From: Rodentolepis nana
Lineage: Eukaryota; Platyhelminthes; Cestoda; Cyclophyllidea; Hymenolepididae
Direction: 5' to 3'
Assembly: GCA_900617975.1 (NCBI GenBank)
Contig: UZAE01001342.1
Coordinates: 1-13,780, forward strand
DNA: 13,780 nucleotides
Part shown: in pieces, positions 1 to 9,129 of the stretch
Layout of the letters: every line of letters begins with the position of its first letter
How positions within the stretch are numbered: position 1 is the stretch's first letter
Notes under the pieces: generated by a model
The model's input: the letters and a program-made list of their open reading frames with translations, nothing else
Databases searched by the model: none
Told to the model about the DNA's origin: nothing
Position numbers and translations under genes: made by a program

Positions 1-660
1 AACCATTCCATTGTTGTCGTGCCAGTTTGTTAATAGCTTAAGTGCATAATTTAGGGCAATTTCTGTCCTCTCTTGAGCGTTTCTCTTGGGGGAGGAATAC
101 CATAGAACAAGATCATCTGCATAAAGTAAGCACTTGATGCCCGTAACTGTCTGCACCAGTTCCCCTGTGTCATTGATGAAGAGGTTGAAAAGAGAGCAGC
201 TTGCGACAGCTCCCTGTGGAAGGCCTGTTTGTAAAAGGTTGGATTTGTACAGATCGCTTCCAAATCTGACTTTACAAGATCTTTGTCCAACGAATGCTTT
301 TATTCAATTTAGCATGTTATGCTTTATACCAATCTTCGCCTATTTAAGAATTAGATTCCCTTTACATACTAAATCATATGTTGATTTGAAATCGACGAAA
401 ATAGACGTTAGGGTATTTTTTGCATCAAAGGCATCCTTGGCATGTTGGGAGAGAGTGGCTACTTATTGTTTTTTAACTTTGTGGCCTAAAACCTGCTCGT
501 TCGTTTCTAAGAATGTTGCTGGTTTCGAGGAACTAGGTCAGCCTCCTGTTAACCACCCTTTCCATAAGTTTAGCCACCACGCTTGTGAGTGAGATAGGCT
601 ACATATCTCCATTATAATGGAACCAGAACAACTCGGTGCCTTTAAATTTGCTCGACTGAG
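1..660 (-). mobile_element. Decayed non-LTR (LINE, Jockey-like) retrotransposon: reverse transcriptase remnant
   Basis: The minus strand encodes the core of a non-LTR reverse transcriptase, the enzyme that copies LINE RNA into DNA at a nicked target. Reading from right to left I see PISLTSVVAKLMERVVNRRL (598-539, the RPIS block), then FLETSNILRNERAGFR (532 to about 485). Motif A follows as FVDFKSTYD (399-373), then a GQRSCKVRFG stretch, then motif B with GLPQGAV (222-211 for LPQG). Motif C is YADDLVLW (YADD at 123-112), and the frame stays open to the window edge. The copy is dead: in-frame stops lie at 535-533, 465-463, 342-340 and 306-304, and a frameshift lies between about 490 and 463. 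No endonuclease domain is visible upstream. An open minus frame covering 783-538 may hold linker sequence, but I cannot recognise it. The rest of the domain (thumb, C-terminus) lies beyond the window. Clade assignment to Jockey or a relative is from motif style, not alignment. Confidence 0.93.
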
Positions 661-789
661 GAGTTTGTCAAGCATGTTTTCGGCCAAAAGGAAGGAAAAA
701 TTTTGACGAAATTTTTTAAAGAAAACCATTTCACACATTTGTGAATATCGACCCCCACCTGGAATGTGAAACAGAAACCACACCTATGC

Positions 790-1950
790 ATTCCTAGTGT
801 TTTTGATGCTTTATCAGTGAAAGGTAATTGATAACCTTTTTCAGAAGCTGGATGCCATTAATTAATATTTGGAATAGAAGGTTAAGAAATCACATGAAAT
901 ATTGCTATGCTAACTTGAAATAACTTAAGTTCACTTTTAAATCACTGTCTCAGTTAGAACGTGTATTCATTCAAAGTTATGACTGCTTACTGGAAAAATT
1001 AATTCAAGTAAGGGAACAAACGGTCTCTAAAAATTAATTTGTCAGGATTTGCGACTGGTCACCTTCAAAAGAATGTTGACCAGCAGCACCCGTATATCAC
1101 ATTAAATCACTATGTATCTTGCATTTGTCACCAAAAGAACCTAACCTATTTTGCCTAAAAGGCTTGAATTGACCCTAGGCATTGCCATCAAACCTAATTG
1201 ACGTCATAGAGATTGAACTGAAAAGGATGATAGAAAAGCATATTTATTCAGCATATTTTAAGCGCAAAGGGCTAATCAAAGGAAAACTTATTTAGATTGC
1301 TTGTATATTCGAATAATGCAAAGTGAATAGACGCGCCAAATGTCATTGGTGGGGGGCACAAAGCCCCCCCCCCCCGCACCTTTGTTGAAATGTCTTTCTG
1401 AAGCCAATTTGGCTCTACTCACTGATCACTTCAAATAATGCATTTCGACGTGATGACTACCTTGAAATTCTAATTCACCTTTTACACAGTTGGCAAGAGG
1501 ATAACCCGAGGTGTAGGTAATGGGCACTTGTTTGGTAATGAGCAACTGATGTATAGTTCAGAAATATGAGTCAGTTGTGGTGGCGAACACGGAGAGACCA
1601 AACAGAGATGAATCAGCTTGCGTAATTGCTATAAGTTTTTTTTTTCTTCAATTGCTACCTGAGCATATAGGATACTAGTATTGGAAAATTGTCACTTGTT
1701 TGGAGAATTACTATTTTATCTAAATGATAGGAATTCGAAAGAAGATAAAATAATATATCATGGCTATCATTGCAAAATTATGTATGAAATTTGTACCTTA
1801 AGTGACTACAAATATAGATAATTTCTAGCATAAAAATGGCTGGGTGTTGACATTATGGACAGCTTTTAACCCATTAAAACCAAAATTTTTTCATAAATGT
1901 ACAGAAATTGCACTCACGCGCGTCTTACGACAGACTGATGCCACCGTAGA
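790..1950. other. Anonymous A+T-rich stretch, no gene seen
   Basis: I find no convincing coding frame, RNA gene or element boundary here. It contains the G/C homopolymer hairpin at 1351-1375, a perfect cAMP-response-type octamer TGACGTCA at 1199-1206 and a T run near 1637. Codon-like structure is absent and stops are frequent in all frames. Confidence 0.6.
1351..1375. repeat. G6/C12 homopolymer hairpin
   Basis: A GGGGGGC arm (1351-1357) is separated by ACAAA from GCCCCCC (1363-1369), giving a perfect 7-bp stem. The C run continues to 1375 (12 C in total). Such runs are length-unstable and can cause sequencing error, so the exact count is uncertain. I see no gene associated with it. Confidence 0.8.
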
Positions 1951-1955
1951 GATGA

Positions 1956-2108
1956 GTTCAGGCAGTATCAGGCGAAAGCTATAGACGTATTGAACATGTT
2001 TCAAACGGCAAGTGCGCCTTCTATTACGAGTCTAGTACCAGTGGAACTTACTTCAAAAGAGAACCGTACGATTCTAAGGGCGTAAAAGAGGTTAATGGGA
2101 GTAAATAA
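1956..2108 (+). other. Protein-like open frame without ATG at its start, unassigned
   Basis: After a TGA at 1953-1955 the frame is open for 50 codons and ends at TAA 2106-2108. It begins VQAVSGESYRRIEHVSNGK and later contains FYYESS and YFKREPYDSKG. Composition is balanced, with few runs of the AT-derived residues that fill chance frames here. I do not recognise a family. The YRR motif lies 64 codons before the NALP motif at 2174, close to the spacing between YRR and WN.LP that I recall from the C-terminal part of some LINE ORF2 proteins. The intervening residues do not match well. It could be an exon, a decayed element piece or chance. Frames of this length are common by chance in this window. 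Confidence 0.2.
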
Positions 2109-2173
2109 GTGAATGAAGGAATAGATGGAGAGTCTGAGGTAATTACTGGGGCCCACTAAGTGAGAAATCCTAG

Positions 2174-2533
2174 AATGCACTTCCACGCTTCCTCCACTGC
2201 AAAGAACTAAGATTTGCATCAGATAGAAATATCGAGGGGTTCAAAAGTCGAATGGAAGAAAAAGCGCTGACATTCAGCGAATGCTTTTGTACAAAAAGAA
2301 TGCGTCAAACACGAGTAATTATTAAAAGACAATATGGGCAAAATTTTCTGATCGTGAATCTCCGCAAAAAGTTCAATTTGGAGTCCACCCTCTTAGGTAT
2401 ATTTGATAGCCATAGATGCGTAATGAATCGAGATATAAAAATTCTGTACGTTTGGTATTTCGGGCGAACCATATTGTTGTCCATCAGCCAGTATTTGCAA
2501 CATTTGTTAAAATTAATTGCATTCATTAAATGA
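2174..2533 (+). other. Open frame of 119 codons, unassigned; possible decayed LINE C-terminus at its start
   Basis: The frame is open from just after TAG 2171-2173 to the stop ending at 2533; the first ATG is at 2252. It opens with NALPRFLHC and reaches EGFKSRMEE at about 2234-2260. Many LINE ORF2 proteins end with a WN.LP motif followed by a FK.RLD motif, and the TAG before NALP could be a decayed TGG (W). The gap between the two motifs is about seven residues longer than the usual gap as I recall it, which weakens the match. The rest of the frame is not recognisable, and the opposite strand is also open (2305-2691), which suggests low stop density rather than coding. A chance frame is a fair alternative. 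Confidence 0.2.
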
Positions 2534-2539
2534 ATAACT

Positions 2540-3960
2540 CCAATTATTGCCAGAGAGACCAAGACAAAGTGTAAAGTAGCTAGGAAAACCCAAATTGAGA
2601 AGTTATTAATGGATATCTTGAAGACATGGGGAAATAGAATGTAGGAGTAATATATATACATGAAAAATGACGAAAAAACACTTGAGGACATGGGATGTCC
2701 CCACCATCAAACATTGTTGAATTACGGCTGAGTATATCTCAGAATAAGACCTCTTACTGCTGACAAGATCTTTTCTATTAACTGCTGAAGAGTAGATATC
2801 TTAATCCATTCCCAATTCCTCAGTAACAGTGTACATAGTGACTGGCAATAGCTCAACTGACTTGTAGAAATGCAATGCTTCTAGTCTGTATTAAATATTG
2901 AAGTTGTTGAACTGTGTTAGGAGATGGCATTTCTCAGGACCAGTGCCTAAAATAATATCTATTATCAATAATGGGTATTTATGTGGTAACTTATCGATGT
3001 GCTCTAGCCACTTGCGGATACTCAAACCCATTTATTAAAGTGTGCATTACTTAGCTCTTTTTATTAATGAGAGAAGTCGCCGAATTCCTCCTCATCTCGG
3101 GAAACTTTTGCCATTCCTTATCAATCTCATAAAATCAGATTTAGATAAGGCCACTTCTCACAAAATATGACATTTCAAAGTATTCGCAATTTTTATAGTG
3201 GCGTTATCGACCCTTTATTGACGGAAGTAAACGAATAACAGAATTACAAATAAGTTACGTTGCCTGGATAATGACAATCCAAGAAGCATGTGAAATATAG
3301 ACTTACCGTTATGAAGTTTTGTCATCTAGAAATTGATTATGATGAGATAAACTGTTAAAGACACTAATCAGACTACTTTAGACTTCAGATAGACGACGGT
3401 CCATTTCTCTTTCTTTCGCCTTCCTTAGCTTGTACTTTAATCAAATTGACTTTTTGATATAATTACGGCATCAGTTAAATGAAAAATGTAAATAATACAT
3501 TATTTGTGATTAAAAATCGTGTCATCTATTTTCATTACACTTGGAAGAAGTTTACAAGCAGGATCAAAGACAATTGATTTCCTACTGTCGATCCAGCAAT
3601 TGGAATACGATAATTAACACCCACCCAGGCATCTAGTCATTCCCCACTAATTTAAACCTATGGAGCGGAAACAATAGAAGGAATATAGATTGAGATAGAG
3701 GTCTTCCCTCTTTGGCTATAATAGAGGATGAAATCGTGAACTTTACAATAGTTTACAAATGGACATTCTGGCCAAAATAGCAAAATTATACTTGCTCGTA
3801 ATGTGACGATTTGTTTATCATATTCAATATCGAATTTTGTCTTAAAAATTTTTTACCTTTTCCAGACACTCATAATACCTTGCAAGGTGTTAAATAAGAA
3901 TTTCTGTAACTGATTGAGATGACTACTGAATTGAGAGGGTTAACACCCTTTTACTGCTGA
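2540..3960. other. Anonymous A+T-rich stretch, no gene seen
   Basis: I see no gene here. Notable small items are a perfect palindromic arm pair GGACAT/ATGTCC with a GGG loop at 2686-2700, and TTACTGCTGA at both 2754-2763 and 3951-3960, each followed two bases later by AGATC. The minus-strand frame that enters from 2691 has no recognisable domain. Confidence 0.55.
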
Positions 3961-3965
3961 GGAGA

Positions 3966-4136
3966 TCAGTGAGAAAATCTTTTCACCAGGCGAGAACAGT
4001 GGAAAGAAATAAAAGTCAACACGCGGCATTGCGTACAAGTGGGGATGTCCTCACCAAGCCGCCTCTCTTCATGCACCAACTCGTCTGTGTGAACCCAAGA
4101 AAACTGGTGGGTATTTTTCCACAACAGTATCTGAGT
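3966..4136 (-). mobile_element. Possible LINE ORF2 C-terminal remnant (cysteine region)
   Basis: On the minus strand a frame runs from 4136 to the TGA at 3968-3966. It contains WVHTDELVHEERRLGEDIP followed by TCTQC and then FHCSRLVKRF. This recalls the C-terminal region of Jockey-type ORF2 proteins, where a GHT.LTH motif precedes P.C..C and an H....C pair. Here HT..LVH and C-x2-C are present, but two residues seem missing between LT and the last Cys, so the fourth ligand spacing is wrong. The strand matches the element at 1-660, but nothing shows they are one insertion. Other frames on both strands are also open here (for example 3969-4166 plus), and the block is G+C-rich, so chance similarity is possible. 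It was assigned by eye only. Confidence 0.3.
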
Positions 4137-4421
4137 TCATGCCCTGCGGCGTGCGAACATGTGTAGGCATTTGGGTTAACTGGTGCATGACGGCTGCACA
4201 GGCTGATTGCACAATTTGGGCACTCAAAAGGTGCGGGATAAATTTAAGTTGGAGAAATTATTCCTCGACCTGATGACCCTCGAACTCTTTCCCAGACAGT
4301 CTTGTGGTAAAAGTAAAAATTTCCCAGGAGAAGAATACGTTATTTAAAAATCTTCTGGTAGATTACGAATTTCGTTCTAGATCTGAGTCCCAAGAAGAAT
4401 TTTGAATGACCGCATGTGAAC

Positions 4422-4473
4422 CTGATGAAGCCTAGTTCTAGACGAACTGTGATACTCCTCAATTAATCACATC
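4422..4473 (+). ncRNA. Hammerhead-ribozyme-like motif, incomplete
   Basis: CTGATGA (4422-4428) is followed by an imperfect stem-loop built from GCCTAG and CTAGAC (4430-4443), then GAA (4444-4446). Next comes a second stem, TGTGAT (4448-4453) with ATCACA (4466-4471), then T4472 and C4473. This is the order of a hammerhead core: CUGANGA, stem II, GAA, stem III, U-H. Two things are wrong. The base after GAA is C rather than A, and I find no stem I pairing between the sequence before 4422 and that after 4473. Hammerheads are known in animal retroelements and satellite-like repeats. This may be a decayed relic or coincidence. Confidence 0.2.
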
Positions 4474-4500
4474 TTAATGTGATTACATCATAATCACATC
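4464..4500. repeat. Short hairpin with repeated TAATCACAT unit
   Basis: TAATCACAT (4464-4472) and ATGTGATTA (4477-4485) form a perfect 9-bp stem with a CTTA loop. TAATCACATC recurs directly at 4491-4500, so two copies compete for the same inverted arm. It overlaps the 3' end of the hammerhead-like motif. No function can be assigned. Confidence 0.75.
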
Positions 4501-4509
4501 ATAATATGC

Positions 4510-7270
4510 TTTTAACAAAACAAAATATTTATTTCGAATTTTTCAAAAAGTGCTTCCCATCAGACAATCGTATGTGCTAATATTTATATTTGAAATGGAA
4601 AATCGAAAACATGGGATGTGAATTATCTACAGATTTTCCCAAGACAATTTATTAAATTTAGATTTAATTTCAAAAAGGATTCAAACTGAACACAGGTGCC
4701 TTTACCATTTAATAATACATGTATAAATGTCAATAAAATTATCCAAATGGAGTTCTCTGTTTAGTGTTTGATGAGGTGCTAACTAAAGTAATTGGGCTAT
4801 CAAGATTTGGTTTTATTGATTGTTTGAATTCTATTCTAAATGGTTGATTTCATTGCAGATTGAGAAAAATTGGTGGGTTCAAATAGAGTCTGTATCTTCT
4901 AAGCCACTGAGCTCTTTAGCTTATCCTAAAACCATGATCACTACTATATTGATTAGGTGACTTCAAGGTCATTTGAACTTTGAGGTAAAATCAGCTATTG
5001 ATGGACCCCACCCCCTTTTTTGGTAATTACGTGCAGAACCACGATTTCAACCCTTTTAAAGGTGGGAGTCTACATTGATGTGAATTACTAAAATAAATCC
5101 TCAAAATTAATTTAAATTGAAAGGAAACCTTGTGTTAATATCTCGTATATTGACCCATTTACTCTTCCTTCCTTATTTTCATTTTTGTAACGACTACTTG
5201 AGTCCGTTAACTGGCTTGTCTGAAAGTGTTATGACTACCACTTTCTTAGAGCATGCATCAACCCGAAAGAAACCCTTAGACAGATCCTACACACTACGAG
5301 AGGTTGCAATTTTGTCTCAGAATAGGAGCAGCCAAATGGGAACGGCGCATTAACGTAATCAGCACAAATTCTCGGCTCTTTATCTTGAACGCAGTTCTCT
5401 GGTTGTAATGAGAAAGTAAGTTAATTTACACTACTTAGTAGATGATTTCCGCTTGCCTGAAAATAATCTATAAGTCAACATTAAACAAAATTCATTCAGA
5501 AAAGTTTATTTAAATTAGAATTTCGACGCCTTTTTACTTTGTTTCCACCATTTAAATGGGTATATTTGTAGCTTTAAAATACATTTTGAGTAACAGAAAT
5601 TGACCTATGTTACCACATCGTGGTAAGTTGGGGAGCAGTTCTATGAAGTGAATTTTCGAGGAAGAGTAATCGATCCATATTGTTTGAAAATAAAAACTTG
5701 AGTGGTTTCCTTCCTTATAACGATATTAATTGAAAAGTTTTGCCGTTTTGTTTTAATTCTTCATGACAGTGCAGTTGCTGTTTAGCTAGATAGCTCAATT
5801 CATCTGAGGGAAATACTATGCCACCATATAGTCTCTAAACTTGTGAATTTTGACGTGAAATGCAACGATAAAAATGCCCTTTGACTCTGACCTTTTTTAA
5901 TGGCATCCGGCAATCATTAATGGTAAATTAATTTGTTGAGATGGAAAAGATAGACACTGCTCACTATTGGTGAATGCAACTCTGTGACCTTCACATTTCT
6001 CTGTCCATGTGGGAAAAATAATTGAACTTGTTACAATTAAATGATGTGTAGTTAGGAGGTGCCAAATATTCGCACAACTTATGGCATGCCCTGAATTGTT
6101 TTACCCATGGCCCATTATGTCAGGAGATAGCGCTTTCATGAACAGATTTTTTTTTCATACGAGTCCTCTATTGAATATCAAGCGCAAAGTTTCACAAGAA
6201 ATCTTTGTAAAATCGTGTCCGCGAAGTTCATCTCCTATTAGAATGTGAGTATTTATGTTTTGCGTGCAAATACTCAAGCCATGAATAAGTAATAGATACG
6301 ATTATGTGCAAACCACCTTCTATTTAAGAAAGACATTTCGTCCTCTCCTTCTTAGTTTGCACTTTCCCTTATCACAGGTGAAATCGGCCATGCTATGCCC
6401 ACGAGCATTAATTATTTGGGTATATGAACTAGGTCCCCTGGAAAATAACTTTTGAATTTCGAAATGAGCTGCTTTAAAAAACATATCCTTTCAAATATTT
6501 CTTTTAAAAAGTTGCTTTCTTAATTCCAAAACTGATTAAGTATGTATTAAATTGAACATAGTTAATATTAAACAGGTGTTTGCAATTTCTTGAAGTGAAA
6601 AATCGATAAATGAATCGATGAGAAATGTGGAGCTGTGGCAAGCTATTTACTAAGTCATCAGCCTAACTTAGTGAATTTCTGGGTCATTTATCTTATTAAA
6701 TTTGTCAGTTATTTGGTGTATTTTAATTAGGGCTAGAGTCAGGATACTAGAGTCTCATTGGAATGCGTCAAGAGAGCGACAAAATGATGAAGGCCCAGTG
6801 CTTATGAGTACTCAGAGTTCCTGTCAATTTTAACTTCCTAAGGTTGAGAATGAATGTGAACCGTCTCATATCATTACTCCTTTTCCCACACGGAAATTTT
6901 GGGATCTAATTTCAGAAGCGAATATTGACGTCGACCGTCAGGGTTTGAAGACGCCAATAATATAGCCATAAATTTTTGATATATTTACTAATTCCCATTT
7001 TTGTTCCTGAATCTCGTGTCTGGAATATTTGGTCTATCTCAAATTTTTATATTATATTTCATGAAACCCATTGAAAACCATGATTCTTTGACGTTGGTTA
7101 GGGTTTGCCTACTCTTGATGTCGTAAATAGCTTATTTTACGTGTTTTAAATAACCCATATAAGAATCATGACGGTCGGCTGAACGTTCGATCAATAGGGA
7201 TAATGGAATGGTCAGTCATTAACTGATCAATATAAAGAAAAAATATGGAGATTTTTTGGTAGGACAGAGG
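4510..7270. other. Anonymous A+T-rich stretch, no gene seen
   Basis: Stops are dense in most frames. A plus frame at 5117-5353 opens with TTG, not ATG. Its second half (after a possible acceptor TTTCTTAG near 5250) reads fairly protein-like, with TRKKPLDRSYTLREVAILSQ, but has no recognised domain. A perfect nuclear-receptor half-site, TCAAGGTCA, lies at 4963-4971. I found no RNA gene or element boundary. Confidence 0.5.
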
Positions 7271-7298
7271 GACAGGAGGTGGATTTGGGCCTCAAATT

Positions 7299-7616
7299 TC
7301 AGTTGCCAGCATCTCTAGGCTTGAGGTCACTAAGGTTTACGTTTTGTTTACATGTAACAGAAACCCGTTGCAGCATTAGTTGTGGACATGAGGAGGAAAG
7401 GTTGTTTATTTCTTCTCTCGCTCTCTCACCGCCGTTAGCACATGTACACTTTGGAGACAAATTAGACATATTGAAATGGGCGGATGTGGTGTGATGATTA
7501 CCTTTACAACAGATAATCATTCCCTCCATCCACCCATATTTTTGCTTGCGAGTGTGTTGTTTCTCATTGTATGTGGGTTGGAGATATGAACGGGACTTCC
7601 GTTCTTTAGGCGCCAT
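7299..7616 (-). CDS. Hypothetical 105-aa open frame, unrecognised
   Basis: An ATG-initiated frame on the minus strand starts at 7616 with MAPKERKSRSYLQPTY and ends in a stop at 7301-7299. The predicted protein is basic at its N-terminus, has scattered Cys residues (ICCKG, KCTC), no membrane segment, no signal peptide and no domain I know. The plus strand of the same block is also open (7279-7494). I estimate by eye that about one frame of this length could arise by chance in a window this size and composition. No poly(A) signal or promoter was tied to it. I list it because it is one of the longest ATG-initiated frames, not because I believe it is a gene. Confidence 0.15.
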   Translation of the reverse strand: MAPKERKSRSYLQPTYNEKQHTRKQKYGWMEGMIICCKGNHHTTSAHFNMSNLSPKCTCANGGERAREEINNLSSSCPQLMLQRVSVTCKQNVNLSDLKPRDAGN

Positions 7617-7619
7617 TAG

Positions 7620-8680
7620 TCCATTTATGGTTCAAGCCATTCAGACTGTTTAGGAACAAAAGTTGTTTCCCTTAGTCAGTTATGTATACAAGCCTTTCTC
7701 CTTGTCTCAACTTTGTCATAAGAGGAGGATTCAGAAGTAACTTCGCATGATTTTGGAAAAGTACATCTTCTTGGTAGTGTCATGTTGTTTTATTTGTATT
7801 CTGATCCTGTTTTTAGCCGACAGGTGACGGAATTGATGGAGAATTTTGTGGCTGGCTGGGATATTTCAATGTGAATAAACTAAATGTCAAAGTCTATTTC
7901 CTCAGTCTGTCCAATCATTGTTAATGAGTTAATAGTTATAAGTCCTGTGCCTATTCCAAATTTGAGAAAGGAAAGATCTGAGAACAAGGGGAAGTTATGA
8001 TGTGGAGCTGACTTACATCCAGAAAATCGTCTATACCTACTTAATATAATATAAGTGGGTGAAAGCAATATAAAATACTGTGAGGTGAAACTAATACAGA
8101 CTTTTTCATGACATGAATAGAATATTAGCTTAATTATTCCTTAACATTGTTCAGCATTTGGGAAATAGATTTATATCTGTTTCACGAAATAAAGGGTGCT
8201 TTAACAGTAGTTTAGTACGTCACTCAATAACGACTTAAGTCTCCAAATGGTTCTCTAAGGGCTTATCTTGTCATTATTTCAAGATACTGTTGAGTTAAAT
8301 AATCCAAAACGAAAAGAAATCTAGATCAGACATCGTTTAGCTCACTTCATTTATCTAGAAAATTTTGCCAATAGGATTTTGAGGAGAAGTGAAATGAAAT
8401 CGAATCCTTGGTATAATACATATAATGTTCGTAATGATAAAATTCCCAACCTCAGTTTTTAATCATTCTCCTTCTTACATAATCTATGCATTTGGAGCGG
8501 ATGGCGTATAAGATGTAGTGCCTTTGAGGCACCGCCCAGCACACACTCAACAATCCTAAGGCGTGATTTCAAGATGTGTTGGCGACTAAGCAGTCCTTCT
8601 TTTGACTTTCGTAGACTAAAGAATGTGTTTGTGGGTTAATTGACTGAGCTGTTGATCAACCCACCATAAGAGAGTGAGAA
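7620..8680. other. Anonymous stretch, no gene seen
   Basis: I see no supported gene. A small perfect hairpin GTGCCT-TTG-AGGCAC lies at 8518-8532, and a TATAA sits at about 8507-8511 just before it. A minus frame at 7880-8068 has no features. The sequence becomes more G+C-rich beyond 8500 on the approach to the CpG block. Confidence 0.5.
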
Positions 8681-8696
8681 ATTGTGCTCTTGTCAA

Positions 8697-8879
8697 ATGT
8701 CAAAACCGAAAAGCGATTTCCGTCATTTTAAGAGTCTCAAGACCGAAAAAGTCAATAAGTTGATTAAAACCGTAAACGAATGGGTAATAAGAACATCAAC
8801 CACTATATCGATAGACAATTTGGAGTGTGGGAATGATGCTTGCGCATGCGTTCAATCGGGCTTTCGTATTTTGTGTTAA
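8697..8879 (+). CDS. Hypothetical 60-aa open frame, unrecognised
   Basis: ATG at 8697 opens a frame ending in TAA 8877-8879. It starts MSKPKSDFRHFKSLKTEKVN, continues with a Lys-rich middle and closes with CGNDACACVQSGFRILC. Codon choice includes several CpG codons (CCG, CGT, TCG), unlike the surrounding A+T-rich frames. I see no signal peptide or membrane segment and recognise no family. The 3' end runs into the CpG-rich block and contains one of its NRF1-type sites. It may simply be open because that block has few stops. The frame extends to 8682 without another ATG, so 8697 is the only sensible start. Confidence 0.2.
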   Translation: MSKPKSDFRHFKSLKTEKVNKLIKTVNEWVIRTSTTISIDNLECGNDACACVQSGFRILC

Positions 8880-9120
8880 GTTTACACTAAAATGTCTCTG
8901 GCACTCGCCATTTGGGTCTCAATCCATTACCAGCACCCATAATTGACAGCGCGACTGCGCTCACACACACACAGACGCACACACAAACGCACACGCCGCA
9001 CTTTTTTGCGCATGCATACTTACTCGATCGGTGGGGCCTGGCTAGGCCGAGAAGCTCTGTTACAGCATGCCACCATTCTTGTTGTTGTTATCGTATTCTG
9101 CTAGTGCCTGATTGAACGTG
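8820..9120. promoter_or_regulatory. CpG-rich, promoter-like block with two NRF1-type sites
   Basis: By my count 150 of the 300 bases at 8821-9120 are G or C, with about 18 CpG dinucleotides, clearly above the A+T-rich flanks. TGCGCATGCG at 8841-8850 matches the palindromic NRF1 consensus, and TGCGCATGCA at 9007-9016 is a close second copy. NRF1 family factors (Ewg in flies) bind such sites in animal promoters. The transcription direction is not clear. If it drives anything here, the plus-strand exon candidate at 9544-9745 lies about 500 bp downstream. Confidence 0.35.
8962..8994. repeat. Imperfect CA microsatellite
   Basis: An alternating CA tract is interrupted by GACG and AACG steps that make CpG variants of the repeat. 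It sits inside the CpG-rich block, between the two NRF1-type sites. It is likely polymorphic in length. Confidence 0.9.
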
Positions 9121-9129
9121 TGTGCATGT

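Noticed and set aside
134..592. 152-codon plus-strand open frame
   Set aside because: It is the antisense shadow of the reverse transcriptase remnant, whose motifs are clear on the minus strand.
2305..2691. 128-codon minus-strand open frame with a hydrophobic N-terminal half
   Set aside because: No recognisable domain; residues reflect A+T-rich codons (F, I, Y, L), the plus strand is also open, and this length is within chance for the window.
3956..3980. Second hammerhead-like string (CTGAGGA followed by GAAAA)
   Set aside because: The bases between do not form a stem II, so only the two short words match.
3969..4166. 65-codon plus-strand frame starting with GTG
   Set aside because: Other frames on both strands are open in the same G+C-rich block, and the minus-strand reading has the better, though weak, family resemblance.
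8912..9115. 67-codon plus-strand frame starting with TTG
   Set aside because: It is translation through the CA microsatellite (repeated Thr-His) and lacks an ATG.
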